41,744 bases of DNA from Anaerolineae bacterium (GTDB lineage Bacteria; Chloroflexota; Anaerolineae; B4-G1; SLSP01): assembly GCA_016931315.1 (NCBI GenBank), contig JAFGFB010000107.1, positions 1-41,744 of the forward strand. Direction: 5' to 3'. A program made the position numbers and the translations under genes. This document shows positions 34,030 to 41,744 of the stretch, in pieces. Below the pieces are notes generated by a model. The model made no database searches. It had not been told where the DNA came from and was given only the letters and a program-made list of their open reading frames with translations. Position 1 is the first letter of the stretch. Every line of letters starts with the position of its first letter.

Positions 34030-34797
34030 TCAATAAGCAGGCGTCGAAGGCTGGCGACTGATGCCGGCAATATAGAAAGCGAAGGTCAGAGTGAAATAAT
34101 ACATGGGAAACAAAAAACTGCCCCACAGCAACACCAACGGCGCCTTCTCAAAGACGATAAGCAATGCCAGCAAACTGAGCGCCCACAGCAAACTCAAACC
34201 AAAGGTAACGCGACGCAACGGTTTGCTCTTCCAGGTGGGGTATTTGAGCGGAATCCAAACCATGATGGCAAGAATTCCCAGTGCCACCGCAGCAAAGGCT
34301 GGATGAGCATGAAAGAGATAGAGATAGAAAACAGCAATATTCCAATACGAGGGAAAGCCGGTAAAATAACCATCATCAGTCTTCGCCGCTTCCTGACAAA
34401 AGCCGTAGGCAGAAGCAATAAGAACCAGCCCCAATACCCAGGCGCCTGCCCCCACCACCAACCCAAAGCGATAGGCAAACAACACAGGGATGAAGGTATA
34501 GTTGATGTAATCGGTGATGTCATCCAGCTTGCGGCCATTAAAATCAGGCGTCCAATGCCGCACCTGCCAACGCCGGGCAAGAGGACCATCGCTGGCATCA
34601 ATAAACAGAGCCACACCTAACCATGCAAAAACCGCCTGAGGATTGCCCAGGAAGAGTGCACGCAATGCCAGAAAGGCGGCAAGCAAGCCCAGACTGGTAT
34701 AAATATGCACCGCCCAGGCACGCAGCACCGGAAAGCGCTCCTGAAAGCGCGCCGGAAGTTTAATGGCAGGAATAGCTATGAAATTCTGAGCGCTCAA
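34030..34797 (-). CDS. CDP-alcohol phosphatidyltransferase, phosphatidylcholine synthase-like
   Basis: The 255-residue membrane enzyme has the CDP-alcohol phosphatidyltransferase motif D67-xx-D70-G71-xx-A74-R75 ... G88-xxx-D92-xxx-D96. The gap of 12 residues between R75 and G88 and the text DGPLARRWQVRHW, then DFNG, LDD and DYINY, resemble bacterial Pcs, which makes phosphatidylcholine from CDP-diacylglycerol and choline. Typical phosphatidylglycerophosphate or phosphatidylserine synthases have a shorter gap. The headgroup alcohol is therefore probably choline or similar. It is the first gene of the ECF operon, with 35 bp to the S component. Confidence 0.75.
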   Translation of the reverse strand: MSAQNFIAIPAIKLPARFQERFPVLRAWAVHIYTSLGLLAAFLALRALFLGNPQAVFAWLGVALFIDASDGPLARRWQVRHWTPDFNGRKLDDITDYINYTFIPVLFAYRFGLVVGAGAWVLGLVLIASAYGFCQEAAKTDDGYFTGFPSYWNIAVFYLYLFHAHPAFAAVALGILAIMVWIPLKYPTWKSKPLRRVTFGLSLLWALSLLALLIVFEKAPLVLLWGSFLFPMYYFTLTFAFYIAGISRQPSTPAY

Positions 34798-35238
34798 CTT
34801 TTAACCTCTCAATATCAACAATGAATAGACACTACGGTCGAGAGAAAATCATACACCACGTATTATAACGCAATTTTCACTCACTTGCCATGACGAAGAT
34901 ATAAGGGGTGCGTTTCAGAATGGGGGCGATGATCTCAAACGTCCCTACGGGGCGTAGAATAAAATTGATTTTTGGCGGAGGGGCTTTGCCCCTCCGCCAA
35001 AAATCAATCAAAAGAAAGACGTTTGCGTGATAATCGTCTTCTGTTTGCCCCAAAGGTGAAATACACCCAATATAAGGCGCGCCCCAAAACACTCCTGTCT
35101 CAAACAGGCATGCCACATCTGATATGCAATGTTATGCAGCCAATAATTTGGAGTATACCCTCTCGATATTTCTATAGCAATTCTGCTCTGAGCATGGTAC
35201 AATGGACACATTAGACAAGAAGACCAAAGGACAAGAAA
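34798..35238. other. 441-bp non-coding gap holding a MITE-like element
   Basis: The gap separates the divergent Pcs-like operon and the DUF1385 gene. It holds the 163-bp element described at 34906-35068. To its right a TACAAT -10-like box (near 35198) and an AAAGGA site serve the DUF1385 gene. No gene is seen. Confidence 0.7.
34906..35068. mobile_element. 163-bp MITE-like element, copy 1
   Basis: The ends GGGTGCGTTTCA (34906-34917) and TGAAATACACCC (35057-35068) are inverted repeats. Flanks GATATAAG (34898-34905) and AATATAAG (35069-35076) form an 8-bp target duplication with one difference. The centre is a perfect 20-bp stem (34965-34984 and 34988-35007) with loop TTT. A smaller hairpin (CGTCCC/GGGGCG) precedes it. 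No frame encodes a transposase, so it is non-autonomous. Confidence 0.85.
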
Positions 35239-36144
35239 ATGACAGGACAATCTGAAGAACGCAAAACCTTGGGATGGAACTATGGTGGACAGGCACTGTT
35301 TGAGGGGATACTGATGCGCGGACCCCATGTTGCCGCAGTCGCCGTGCGACGTCCCGATGGGACAATTGATGTAAAGACACAGAATTTGGGCAAGCTCTAT
35401 ACCGGGGCACTCAGCAAAATTCCCTTTGTTCGGGGATTGCCTATGCTGTGGGACTCCCTGGGGTTGGGGATGAAGGCGCTGTTTTATTCAGCAGAGGTCG
35501 CCGGGCAGGCAGAGGATCCCAATTTCTCCTTACAAGGCGCAGCCGGTATTGGCATGGGGGCTTTTTCCATGCTGCTGGGAGTAGGCCTCTTCATGCTCCT
35601 TCCCTCGTTTATCGCGGGACTACTTGTCACCGGAGAAAGAGCATTGCTCTTCAATGTACTCGAAGGGGCAATCCGGTTGGCGCTGCTGGTCGGCTATATG
35701 GCAGCCGTTGGACAAATGCCGGAAATTCGCCGGGTCTTCGCTTATCACGGCGCGGAGCATAAGACTATCAATGCTCACGAAGCCGGGGCGCCCCTCACCG
35801 TTGAAGGCATCCGCCCCTTCACCACGGCTCATCCCCGTTGCGGCACCGCTTTTCTATTGATTGTGGTGTTGATTTCTATCCTGGTCTTTGCCCCGCTAGG
35901 GAAGCCGGCGCTGCTCATACGCCTGGCTTCTCGCCTTCTGCTGATTCCCGTCATCTCCGGTATCGCTTATGAATTGTTGCGTTTCACCGGAAAACATGCA
36001 GAAAATCGGCTCGTGCGTATACTGATCGCGCCCAATCTGGCGCTTCAACGACTCACCACCCGTGAACCGGATGACTCGATGCTCGAAGTTGCCCTTACAT
36101 CCCTCAAGGCCGTTCTAGCCGGAGAAGCAGCGTTACAAGGATAG
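35239..36144 (+). CDS. DUF1385 family membrane protein
   Basis: The 301-residue protein has the family opening GGQALFEGILMRGP and the conserved block YHGAEHKTINAHEAG, with histidines and glutamate that could bind metal. There are four or so membrane segments. The family is of unknown function and widespread in Firmicutes and Chloroflexota. AAAGGA lies seven bases before the ATG. It is monocistronic as far as can be seen. Confidence 0.9.
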   Translation: MTGQSEERKTLGWNYGGQALFEGILMRGPHVAAVAVRRPDGTIDVKTQNLGKLYTGALSKIPFVRGLPMLWDSLGLGMKALFYSAEVAGQAEDPNFSLQGAAGIGMGAFSMLLGVGLFMLLPSFIAGLLVTGERALLFNVLEGAIRLALLVGYMAAVGQMPEIRRVFAYHGAEHKTINAHEAGAPLTVEGIRPFTTAHPRCGTAFLLIVVLISILVFAPLGKPALLIRLASRLLLIPVISGIAYELLRFTGKHAENRLVRILIAPNLALQRLTTREPDDSMLEVALTSLKAVLAGEAALQG

Positions 36145-36339
36145 ATCATGAGATCTGCCAGCTATTCAGGTCTGATTTTCTTCTACACGGGTGATTCTCT
36201 GCCGTTTGTCAGACTTGCTCTCACCGGGCTAAGATGGCAAGTCCATCACGCCTCAACTAGAGCACAGTGCAACCAGTAATCTGCCCTATACCCGCTAAAT
36301 AGCACTTTCGTAGAATGAAGCCCAAGATACAATAATCTC

Positions 36340-38559
36340 ATGGCTAATCCTAAAACAGCACACGATTGTGAATCCAGAGCAGCAATGCTGCTCTGGCAGC
36401 TGGTTGTGAGCTTACTCCTTGCCGGTCTCGGCGCGCTGGTCTTCGCTGCAGCCCCCTTGGCAGCGCAAACGCCCCCGCCCGACGCACTGGTGATCCGTGG
36501 CGATCACGCCTACCCCCCTTATGAGTTCGAGCAAAACGGTCAACCTTCTGGCTTCAATGTAGAACTAATGCAGGCTGTAGCAAGAGTGATGAGTCTGAGG
36601 GTTGAGATCAGCTTGGGACCATGGGCAGAGGTACGCCAACAACTGGAGACTGGCGAGATTGACGCGCTGATAGGAATGGCTTATTCAGAGGAACGCGAGG
36701 AGTTAGTGGATTTTACCACACCGCATTCCACGCTGTTCTTTGACCTGTTTGTGCGTCGCAACAGCAACCTACGAGACCTGGAGACACTGGCTGATAGGAG
36801 TATTATCGTCCAAGAGGGTGGACTGATGCACGATTACCTGCTCAAAAACCACCCTGAAGCCACGGTCATTACCGTACAAGATGTCCCCGATGCGCTGCGC
36901 CTGCTCGCCTCCGGACAACACGATGGGGCGCTTCTCAACAAAATGCAGGGGCTGTACTTTGCCCACGAGTTGCAGCTGGAAAATATCAAAACGGCAGGCC
37001 TCAATCTGTTGCCCCGGAGATATAGTTTTGCAGTTATGGAGGGCAACGCAGAGCTCCAACATACCCTGGATGTAGGGCTTTCCATCCTCAAGGAAACCGG
37101 CGAATATCGCGAGATTTACGACAAATGGTTCGGGGCCTACGAAGAAGCAGAGCAGTTGGCAATGCTGCGCGCCTACTGGTGGGTGCCGGTGCTTATTCTC
37201 GCGTTGCTGGGCGTGAGTCTTGCCTGGTCCATTACCCTACGACGTCAGGTAATGCTCCGCACCCGTGACTTACAGAGGCGACATCAAGAACTGGCATTGC
37301 TGAACCGGATTATTATGACAGCCGCTTCCACACTGGATGTGCCAAAAGTGCTCGAGGTTCTATGCCGCGAACTTGCCCTGGCTCTCGAATTGCCGCAAGT
37401 GGCCGCAAGTCTGGTTCTCCCTGACAAAGATTATGTAGAAATTGTAGCGGAATACTGCGAACCCGGTCGCCCCAGCGCCCTGGGTGACCGGATTCCCATC
37501 ACAGTTCCCTCCACCACCTACCTGCTGGAGCACAAAAAACCTCTCGTTATTGAAGATAGCCGCCACGACCCAGGCATGAAAGGGCTACAAGAGCTCGTTT
37601 CGAGGCGCGGCATCCGGTCCATGCTTCTGGTGCCCATTGTAGTACGCCGTCGGGTGATCAGCACGCTAGGGTTGGATTCCACAACCCCGCGCAAGTTCAC
37701 ACCTGAGGAGCTGGCGCTGGTTCAGAGCGCAGCTACGGCAGTAGGGCAGGCCCTTGAAACCGCGGAACTTCATGGCGAGTTACAGCACCACGCTGAGGAA
37801 CTCGAAGCCACTGTGGCACAACGCACCGAGGAATTGCAACAGGCCCTAAAAGCAGCGCAAGCTGCCGATCGCGCCAAGTCGGAATTTGTCAGCAATGTGA
37901 GCCATGAGCTCCGTACCCCGCTGACCAGTATTCTCCTGTACCTGAGGTTGCTTGAGCAGGGAGGCCCAGCACAACGTCTGACCTATCAACAGGCCCTGGT
38001 TCGAGAAGCCAAACGCCTGCAATATTTGATCGAAAGTCTGTTGCAGATCTCGCGGCTCGATCTAGGGAAAGTAGAACCGCACTTCGAGATAGTGGACCTG
38101 AACCGCATGATCTCGACGCTGGTCAAAGATCGCGAACAGCTCTTCGACAGCCGAGAACAGAAACTGAGCTACACGATTAATCCCAGATTGATCCCTATCT
38201 CCGCAGACCCACGCTTGCTAGAACAGGTAATCACCAACCTGTTGACTAACGCGATGAATTATACGCCGGCGGGCGGTGAGGTAAATATCAAGACACATCT
38301 TCTTGAAAAGGACAATCAGTTCTGGGTCACCGTTGCTGTGAAGGACACCGGTTTAGGCATCAAGCCAGAGGATCAGCCCAGGCTGTTCCAGCGTTTCCAG
38401 CGTGGAAGTGCCAGTGAAACCCTGAATGTACCGGGGACGGGGTTAGGACTGCCTATCAGCGCCGAGATTGTCAAACTACACGGAGGCTATATCACGGTAG
38501 AGAGTGCCGTCGGTGCAGGTAGCCTCTTCACTATCTGGTTACCGGCGAACCGTTCATAG
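36340..38559 (+). CDS. Hybrid sensor histidine kinase: periplasmic SBP_bac_3 - TM - GAF - HisKA - HATPase
   Basis: The 739-residue kinase has a signal/anchor (about 17-43) and an amino-acid-type periplasmic binding domain (about 50-268, GDHAYPPYEFEQNGQPSGFN and YDKWFG). It continues with a membrane helix (about 282-302), a GAF domain (about 330-465), a coiled coil, and HisKA with phosphoacceptor H522 (NVSHELRTPL). The ATPase part has N-box TNLLTNAMNYTP, DTGLGI and GTGLGLPIS. It probably senses a small solute outside the membrane. No response regulator is adjacent. Confidence 0.92.
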   Translation: MANPKTAHDCESRAAMLLWQLVVSLLLAGLGALVFAAAPLAAQTPPPDALVIRGDHAYPPYEFEQNGQPSGFNVELMQAVARVMSLRVEISLGPWAEVRQQLETGEIDALIGMAYSEEREELVDFTTPHSTLFFDLFVRRNSNLRDLETLADRSIIVQEGGLMHDYLLKNHPEATVITVQDVPDALRLLASGQHDGALLNKMQGLYFAHELQLENIKTAGLNLLPRRYSFAVMEGNAELQHTLDVGLSILKETGEYREIYDKWFGAYEEAEQLAMLRAYWWVPVLILALLGVSLAWSITLRRQVMLRTRDLQRRHQELALLNRIIMTAASTLDVPKVLEVLCRELALALELPQVAASLVLPDKDYVEIVAEYCEPGRPSALGDRIPITVPSTTYLLEHKKPLVIEDSRHDPGMKGLQELVSRRGIRSMLLVPIVVRRRVISTLGLDSTTPRKFTPEELALVQSAATAVGQALETAELHGELQHHAEELEATVAQRTEELQQALKAAQAADRAKSEFVSNVSHELRTPLTSILLYLRLLEQGGPAQRLTYQQALVREAKRLQYLIESLLQISRLDLGKVEPHFEIVDLNRMISTLVKDREQLFDSREQKLSYTINPRLIPISADPRLLEQVITNLLTNAMNYTPAGGEVNIKTHLLEKDNQFWVTVAVKDTGLGIKPEDQPRLFQRFQRGSASETLNVPGTGLGLPISAEIVKLHGGYITVESAVGAGSLFTIWLPANRS

Positions 38560-38566
38560 CGTGCCT

Positions 38567-39124
38567 TTAGCGCGATTGCTGCACACGTTTCGCCATACAG
38601 ATATCGGGTTTTCCGAGACCGTTAGCATCCGGCACCACCCCCACAATGCTATACCCCAGCCTGGCATAAAAAGAGTATGGATGCCCCTTGAGGTTCTGGA
38701 TGTGCGCAATGCGCTCCCAGAGGTTGTCATAAAGGTCTACCCCACTAAGAGAGGTCATGTCATCCTCATCATCGGTGCCGAGATAGATAGTTAGTCCGCC
38801 ACGCGCAGCAACCTGTAGCTCCAAGTCCTCGACGAGTGCCCGCCCGATGCCACGCCCACGGGCGTCAGCGCGAACTACAAGCGGGTGTAATTCCCAGACA
38901 TGCCCATCATATTGGGGAATACCACCGATCCAACCAAGCACAGTCTCCTGCACGATTGCGGCCCGGCAAATCCGCTCTGCGCTCAAACACTCACGCACCT
39001 CATCCAGAGCTGCTCCTAGTGTAGGCCAGGCATTGGGCCAGTGTTGCCGGAAGCCCGCAACCAACAATTGCGCAGCCTGCACAATAACAGCTTCAGCATC
39101 AGGGCGCAAATCGCAAATATACAC
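38567..39124 (-). CDS. GNAT acetyltransferase resembling aminoglycoside 6'-N-acetyltransferases
   Basis: The 185-residue GNAT enzyme has the acetyl-CoA loop RGRGIG preceded by WELHPLVV. Further on it has LGTDDEDDMTSLSGVDLY, NLKGHPYSFYARLGY and VVPDANGLGKPDI. These blocks follow the AAC(6')-I pattern, so it may acetylate aminoglycosides or a natural amine. The resistance phenotype cannot be read from sequence. It ends seven bases from the convergent kinase gene. Confidence 0.8.
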   Translation of the reverse strand: MYICDLRPDAEAVIVQAAQLLVAGFRQHWPNAWPTLGAALDEVRECLSAERICRAAIVQETVLGWIGGIPQYDGHVWELHPLVVRADARGRGIGRALVEDLELQVAARGGLTIYLGTDDEDDMTSLSGVDLYDNLWERIAHIQNLKGHPYSFYARLGYSIVGVVPDANGLGKPDICMAKRVQQSR

Positions 39125-39168
39125 GAGAACCTCACTTAGAAACTAGATGTCACCATAGACTGCAAAAT

Positions 39169-40665
39169 TTAATCCGCCTTCAACAAATCTGCTAACGCCA
39201 TCCGAGCGGCAACACCGCCAGAGAGCGTTACCATGGGCACACCTCCTCCGGGATGGGTAGTGCCACCCGCAAAGTATAGACTGCGCACCTCAGACGCGCG
39301 ATTAATCGGACGGCGCAATACATTGAGAGGATCATTCGGCGAAAGGCCATAGAGCGCACCACGCCATGCACCCGTGTGCTCGGCAATATCGCGCGGGGTG
39401 AGGTGATACTGGCAGCGCAATCGCGAACGCACGTCATAGCCATAATCTGCGAGCTGCGCCAGGATTGCATCTGCAACAGCGCCCGCTTCCAGCTCCCAAT
39501 CGAACTCCGGCCCAATGGGCGGCGCATTCACCAGGACAAACCAGTTCTCGCAGCCTTCTGGCGCGTGTTCAGGGTCCGCCTTCGAGGTCGCGGTCACGTA
39601 AATCGTCGCCTCGCGAGGCACAATACGCCGCCTAAACAATGCCTCGAATTCGCGCCGATAGTCAGAGGAAAAGAAGATATTGTGCTGCGCCAACGCCGGG
39701 AAAGTTCCCTCGATTCCCAACAGAAGCGCAAAACCGGAGCCGGAAGGCTCGATACGACTAAGGCTACGCCTGCGGCGCAGTGCAATTTCTGGCGGAAGCA
39801 GCTCGCGGTAGACGGTTGTCACATCCACATTGGCAATGACCGCTCGGGCCTCCAGATAGTCGCCATCCGCCAGACTCACCCCCCGTGCGCAACCCTCCTT
39901 CACCGTGATACCAGTCACCCGGCTACCGGTCCGAATTTCCACGCCCAGCTCTTCCGCCAGACGCTGATAAGCACGCGCCAGCTGATAAGCGCCGCCTTGA
40001 GGATACCAGATACCGTCGCTAAGCTCCACGTGTGCAATAACGTTGTAGACCGCTGATGTCTGGTAGGGACTGCCACCCACATATGTAGCGAAACGTCCCA
40101 ACAGCTGCTGTAATTTGGGAGAGCGCACATAAGTACGGTGCGCGCCATGCATGGTGCGCCAGATATCCACCTTGAGGACATCCCGCAACGGAATGCCAAA
40201 AGCGCTGGCAAGCGTTGGCGGATCGTTGTAGATGAAGAGTTGTCCTGCAACGCGGTGCAACGCCGCGGCGTGAGATAGAAACGCGAGATAGCCCTCTACA
40301 TCATGCGGCGCAAAGGCGGCAATCTGCCGGAGCATATCGGGCAAATCGCGGGTCGCATCGAAGACGGTTCCGTCAGGGTAGAAATAACGCGTCAGAGGTG
40401 CGACAGGCGACAATGTGACGTAATCGGCCAGGCGACGCCCCGCAGCAGCAAAAAGATTCTCCAGGGCAGGACGCATGGTAATCACCGATGGACCGCAATC
40501 CCAGGTGAAACCATCAGCCTGCAGAAGTGACATCTTGCCGCCTACGGCGGTGTTTTGCTCTAGAATGACGACCCGTTCGCCCGCCGCCACCAGGTGAATG
40601 GCAGCGCTCAAACCGCCTAAGCCGGCGCCAATAACAACCAATGGAGCAGATTCGGATATGTGCAT
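39169..40665 (-). CDS. CrtI-type phytoene desaturase family FAD oxidoreductase
   Basis: The 498-residue protein has the N-terminal FAD motif VIGAGLGGLSAAIHL with EQN closing it, the block DCGPSVITM and a C-terminal FAD segment AGGTTHPGGGVPMVTLSG. These are hallmarks of CrtI-type carotenoid desaturases and isomerases (CrtI, CrtN, CrtO and relatives). No other carotenoid gene lies in the window, so the exact reaction is unknown. The start ATG lies 40 bp downstream of the terminator of the RRM gene. Confidence 0.85.
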   Translation of the reverse strand: MHISESAPLVVIGAGLGGLSAAIHLVAAGERVVILEQNTAVGGKMSLLQADGFTWDCGPSVITMRPALENLFAAAGRRLADYVTLSPVAPLTRYFYPDGTVFDATRDLPDMLRQIAAFAPHDVEGYLAFLSHAAALHRVAGQLFIYNDPPTLASAFGIPLRDVLKVDIWRTMHGAHRTYVRSPKLQQLLGRFATYVGGSPYQTSAVYNVIAHVELSDGIWYPQGGAYQLARAYQRLAEELGVEIRTGSRVTGITVKEGCARGVSLADGDYLEARAVIANVDVTTVYRELLPPEIALRRRRSLSRIEPSGSGFALLLGIEGTFPALAQHNIFFSSDYRREFEALFRRRIVPREATIYVTATSKADPEHAPEGCENWFVLVNAPPIGPEFDWELEAGAVADAILAQLADYGYDVRSRLRCQYHLTPRDIAEHTGAWRGALYGLSPNDPLNVLRRPINRASEVRSLYFAGGTTHPGGGVPMVTLSGGVAARMALADLLKAD

Positions 40666-40705
40666 GGCTCAAGGGTACTCAAGGCGGCAAAAATGTCAAC
40701 AAAAA

Positions 40706-40732
40706 CAGCGGGGCAACTGAGTTGCCCCGCTG
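40706..40732 (-). terminator. Intrinsic terminator of the RRM protein gene
   Basis: A perfect 12-bp stem (40706-40717 and 40721-40732, loop of 3) is followed on the minus strand by TTTTTG. It lies 23 bp after the stop of the RRM gene. Confidence 0.88.
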
Positions 40733-40754
40733 AGGTTAAATTCGGACTAGCGAC

Positions 40755-41126
40755 TTACCAGGAACGCCCGCCGCCACCACGACGATCGCCGCCGCGGTCA
40801 CGATCCCCACCACGGGGACGCCCGCCACCGCCACCGCCGCTGCGGAAACCGCCGCCGCCACCACCACCACCGCGGTCCTCGCGCGGACGCGCGATATTCA
40901 CGGTAAGGTTGCGGCCCTGATATTCGTAGTTGTTGAACTTAGCGATAGCTGCCTGAGCATCCGCCGCAGATTCCATCTCAACAAAGCCGAAGCCCTTGGA
41001 GCGACCCGAATCGCGATCCTTAATCAATGCTACGGACGTTACCGCACCGGCCTGGGAGAAAAGCTCGCGCAAATCCTCTTCAGTGGTCGAATAGGGCAAA
41101 TTACCAACGTACAGTTTAGACTCCAT
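40755..41126 (-). CDS. Glycine/arginine-rich RRM RNA-binding protein
   Basis: The ATG at 41126 gives 123 residues and is preceded by GGAGA about ten bases upstream. One RRM (1-80) carries RNP2 LYVGNL (5-10) and RNP1 KGFGFVEM (44-51). A Gly/Arg tail (about 82-123) of RGG-like runs follows. Such proteins are cold-induced RNA chaperones in cyanobacteria and others. The long upstream region may hold a cold-responsive leader. Confidence 0.93.
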   Translation of the reverse strand: MESKLYVGNLPYSTTEEDLRELFSQAGAVTSVALIKDRDSGRSKGFGFVEMESAADAQAAIAKFNNYEYQGRNLTVNIARPREDRGGGGGGGGFRSGGGGGGRPRGGDRDRGGDRRGGGGRSW

Positions 41127-41439
41127 TTCCTCAATTCTCCAATTTTGTTTGATGTTTCGCCGGCCGGTGCTGTGGATGGCAGATTCGACTTTCACCTACT
41201 CCTGACATACGACATGTTCATCCGGTACGGGCGCTTGACTGACAAGTTTAACCGATGGTAAAAACAAACAACCTTCAAAAGCGCTCACTCACGCGCTGCA
41301 CAAATCAAGCCATAAGACTCCTTTCGCTCAAACCAACGGCCCTTGTCCTGCGCGCCTCATAGCTGCTGCTTGACAGCGTCAGTCCAACAAAGGCTATTGT
41401 ACATCAAACTGCTATAAACACAAGCGGCACTTAACTGTT
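41127..41439. other. Upstream region of RRM gene, no gene seen
   Basis: The first 313 bases upstream of the RRM gene contain no convincing frame. They probably include its promoter and 5' leader, but no clear -35/-10 pair is visible. The MITE-like copies begin at 41440. Confidence 0.5.
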
Positions 41440-41602
41440 GGGTACGTTCCAAATCTGGGGCGACAATCTCAAGCGCCCCTACGGGGCGTAGAATAAAAAT
41501 GATTTTTGGCGGAGGGGCAAAGCCCCTCCGCCAAAAATCAATCAAAAGAAAGGCGTTTGCGTGATAATCATCTTCTTTTTGCTCCAAAGGTGAAATGCAC
41601 CC
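41440..41602. mobile_element. 163-bp MITE-like element, copy 2
   Basis: It has exactly the length of the 34906 copy and aligns to it without gaps. Ends are GGGTACGTTCCA (41440-41451) and TGAAATGCACCC (41591-41602). A perfect 8-bp duplication TAACTGTT flanks it (41432-41439 and 41603-41610). The central stem (41500-41518 and 41522-41540) is the same as in copy 1, but the loop is AAA instead of TTT. No coding frame is present. Confidence 0.9.
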
Positions 41603-41609
41603 TAACTGT

Positions 41610-41744
41610 TGATACGTTCCAAAATGGGAGATGACAATCCCAAGCGCTCTGACAGGGAGCAGAAGAAAGGTGTTTTTTTCGACGGCGCTGTGCGCCGTCG
41701 AAAAAAAACTACAGTGGCAAAATCGGCCAGATCACTCAAAAAAA
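41610..41744. mobile_element. Diverged, partial MITE-like element (copy 3, cut by window end)
   Basis: From about 41610 the sequence follows the left half of copy 2 (GATACGTTCCAAA, then GACAATC and CAAGCG), with a different central palindrome. The 16-bp arms are 41673-41688 and 41692-41707, T7-CGACGGCGC and its complement. The right end lies beyond the window. Copy 2 is inserted at its left edge, so copy 3 is the older. Confidence 0.7.

Noticed and set aside
36212-36243. A 7-bp inverted repeat (GACTTGC/GCAAGTC) lies between the DUF1385 and kinase genes.
   Set aside because: It is short, has an 18-nt loop and no T-run. It is not distinguishable from chance.
40797-40870. GC-rich triplet-like repeats resembling a CRISPR or microsatellite.
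   Set aside because: They encode the Gly/Arg tail of the RRM protein, and there is no repeat-spacer pattern.

Overview
The window reads as chromosomal DNA of a moderately GC-rich bacterium, most likely a Chloroflexota member of the Anaerolineae/Caldilineae type. This rests on the mix of genes: an mreB-mreC-mreD-penicillin-binding-protein cluster, a fused two-domain ECF ATPase, a radical-SAM/helix-hairpin-helix protein, a zinc-ribbon/cold-shock fusion and several lipobox proteins with low-complexity linkers or a shared secreted domain. The assignment is inference. No rRNA or marker phylogeny is available here. Coding density is high, and there is no CRISPR array, prophage or transposase gene.

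Layout. 1-2.5 kb: a radical-SAM protein with an SOS-like promoter, convergent with mtnA (methionine salvage). 2.6-6.5 kb (minus strand): an extended SDR enzyme, a TetR regulator with an exact palindromic operator at its promoter, and two secreted lipoproteins. 6.9-8.7 kb: the Fe-S carrier mrp and peptide deformylase. 8.8-14.5 kb: a divergent locus of membrane proteins, with a CNBD/double-bPH protein on one side and two paralogous SPFH-like proteins plus a helical-repeat/S24-like protein on the other. 14.5-18.5 kb (minus): gyrA, a zinc-ribbon/cold-shock protein and a GT4 glycosyltransferase. 18.7-24.8 kb (plus): a HExxH metalloprotease candidate followed by mreB, mreC, mreD and the elongation PBP2. 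25-29.4 kb (minus): three secreted proteins sharing one domain, with the tRNA-modifying enzyme mtaB among them. Then come tRNA-Arg(CCG), rarD, a four-gene operon of a phosphatidylcholine-synthase-like enzyme plus a complete ECF transporter, a DUF1385 protein, a periplasmic-sensor histidine kinase, an AAC(6')-like acetyltransferase, a CrtI-type oxidoreductase and a glycine-rich RRM protein.

Three things stand out. First, a family of 163-bp non-autonomous palindromic elements (34906-35068, 41440-41602 and a diverged partial copy from about 41610) has terminal inverted repeats, 8-bp target duplications and a central perfect hairpin that is inverted between two copies. Second, the CNBD-bPH / SPFH-SPFH locus looks like a self-contained membrane system of unknown role. 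Third, a Pcs-like phospholipid synthase leads an operon that encodes all parts of an ECF importer, which suggests headgroup uptake coupled to lipid synthesis.

Regulatory sites that can be read directly include a GAAC-N4-GTTT box in the first promoter, a TetR operator, a 16-bp palindrome abutting the gyrA -10 box and two promoters so close to the start codon that the mRNAs should be leaderless.
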